42,440 nucleotides of DNA, taken from positions 1 through 42,440 of the forward strand of contig MU119211.1 of NCBI GenBank assembly GCA_014904845.1. Direction: 5' to 3'. The position numbers were made by a program, and so were the translations under genes. Below the pieces are notes generated by a model, which ran no database searches, was not told the DNA's origin, and saw only the letters and a program-made list of their open reading frames with translations. Below, piece after piece: positions 41,053 through 42,440 of this stretch (positions within the stretch are counted from its first letter, which is position 1; each line of letters opens with the position of its first letter). Source of the stretch: Acephala macrosclerotiorum (lineage: Eukaryota; Ascomycota; Leotiomycetes; Helotiales; Mollisiaceae).

Positions 41053-42440
41053 CTACTTCTCTTCAATATAAAACAAATTCTTAGAGTCTTTTTCCCTTTT
41101 TATCCTTTCTTCTCTTTCTTCCTCAGACTCTTCTTCTGTAATTACGCCCCAACTTTTTAAGCAAAGAACTTGTTCTAGAGTATCTTTAGATATTCTATTA
41201 CGGTGCTTTGTAATAAGCAAAGCTCTTTGAGAGAAAAAGCGCTCGAAAAGTGCCGAAGTTGCTGGAATTTGAAGATATCTCTTTATAACTTGAGATAAAA
41301 TAGGAAAACGTGAACAGTTTTCTAACTACCAAGTTAAAGATTTAATCTAATTTATATTAGCGACTTTTTTATAAAAAGATATAAGAAAACTTATTAATAA
41401 AATATATTGAAGATTTCAAGTGAAAAAGTTAAAACTTATTTCTCTTATAACTTTTGAAGAATCTAAATAAGCGTCTAATTCATTATCCTCGTCTATATCA
41501 ATAGTAGTAAGATAAATATCATTATCATCTTCTTCTATTGTAATAGTATTCTCTTGATTAGAAGGTAAAGATATTCGAGATTCTTGCTCAAGACTAAAAA
41601 TTTAAATTAATTAAAAATATAAATTTAAAAAAAAGAATAAATAAACTTACAAATTAAACTCTTCTTTTAAAAGAGTAATAATATTACTTATTTGTCCAGA
41701 ATCAAATCCTAAACTAATTAAGCCATCTCGCTTAATTCTAGGATCTAAAACTAAAACTATATATATAGCTTTATTCGAATCGCTTATAATACCAGTCTTA
41801 GGATAATATCTCCTTAGTTTGGTTATACTTTGATTGATTGCATGAGTGATATTTGCGTCCTATTTAAAAAAAATTATTTATTTATTTTATATATATTAAA
41901 TAAATAAATAAATATTAATTAATTCGAAAATAAAAAAAATAAAAAAAATATTTACATTTATTTCTCTTTTAAGTTTATCAAGATTTTTATATACTTGAAA
42001 AACTTCAGGCATCAAGTAATATATCGTCGGATATTTCTCGGTTTGTATTTTCTTCGTAGCTCGAGTAAATACTTCGAAAATTTGTTTACAAATTTTCAAA
42101 TATTTAAGTTCTTCTTCGCTAATTAAAAGCTTATTATCTCTAAAAGCTTTAAATGTTGATTGAAGAATAGTAGTATTAATAGCTTTAATTGCTATTAAAA
42201 AGTAAGTCAACATATAATCTGTTGAGCACTATCGAGTTTTTTGATCTAAAAATATTAATATTTATATTTTTAAAAAAAATTAAATTAAAAAAAAAAACTT
42301 ACCAAATTGAGAAACTCGAGTCTTTTTTATTTTCATAGTTTCAACTTGATCTTTAAATACTCGTAAATTCTCTGAAGAATATCGGATATTAATAATAATT
42401 TTTCGAATTTTTTTTCAAATCGAAAAATCTAAATTAAAAA
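41053..42440 (-). pseudogene. hAT-family transposase, 3' part, runs off the right edge
   Basis: The minus strand shows at least four exons separated by short AT-rich introns (42246-42302, 41860-41955, 41594-41650, each with GTAAGT or GTAAAT and TAG or AG ends). Exon text includes KTR-stop-CSTDYMLTYFL (the hAT TRWxSTxxML motif), FTRATKKIQTEKYPTIYYLM, YIVLVLDPRIKRDG, and the dimerisation domain RFPILSQVIKRYLQIPATSA plus LITKHRNRISKDTLEQVLCL. The C-terminus is acidic and ends at TAG 41053-41055. A TAG at 42229-42231 replaces the Trp of TRW, and another lies near 41325 (TW-stop-LEN); further stops near 41350-41400 may be in a fourth intron. Damage is mild relative to the other elements. The 5' part, with any BED finger, is outside the window. 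Confidence 0.78.

Overview
The window looks like a chromosome segment from a filamentous ascomycete (Pezizomycotina). Four things point there: a complete PAC1/LIS1 gene with short introns and CTAAC branch sites, a wreck of a fungal STAND/NLR-type gene, a LINE remnant of Tad-clade character, and a strongly two-phase base composition. Long AT-rich blocks are full of stop codons that can be traced to C-to-T or G-to-A changes in recognisable genes. This is the pattern expected of repeat-induced point mutation (RIP). Blocks of ordinary composition lie between them.

Layout. 1-3450: poly(A), degraded minisatellites and palindromic AT-rich repeats, no convincing gene. 3454-9660: the minus-strand remnant of a Sir2-like gene, split by a complete Ty1/Copia-type LTR element (3854-9343; 138-bp LTRs; TSD TCCCA). 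9900-11060: AT-rich, unassigned. 11100-15870: scattered small unrecognised minus-strand ORFs and mostly non-coding DNA. 15976-16886: an unrecognised two-exon gene with one in-frame stop. 16946-17218: a 15-bp minisatellite. 17406-17684: a RING-like fragment. 18276-19745: intact PAC1/LIS1 (447 aa, three exons, one GC-AG intron), the only gene here I would call both functional and identified. 21566-21826: a small CxxC-rich protein resembling the DnaJ zinc-finger module. 22450-22731: a BTB domain fragment. 23428-25340: a SET-domain methyltransferase gene whose first half is nearly clean and whose second half is RIP-mutated.

25590-36232 is one large minus-strand gene, dead and AT-rich. It has an N-terminal helical domain of the fungal STAND type, a NACHT region and about 18-19 ankyrin repeats. 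A second Copia-type element (27257-33561; 229-bp LTRs; TSD ATTTT) sits inside one ankyrin repeat; removing it and one TSD copy restores the ankyrin frame. Beyond it lie a RIP-damaged Q/N-rich plus-strand sequence, an internally deleted Tad-like LINE (38411 to about 39594), a small pseudogene, and the 3' part of a hAT transposase gene running off the right edge.

The genes do not form a pathway. The window is a graveyard of duplicated accessory families (NLR, SET, BTB, Sir2-like, RING) and transposons around one housekeeping gene. The most interesting content is the inactivated NLR-like gene with its nested element, the sharp mutation gradients across single genes and elements, and the few unrecognised proteins that remain readable. 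All coordinates and translations were read by eye, so domain assignments inside AT-rich DNA are by remembered family resemblance and are marked accordingly.
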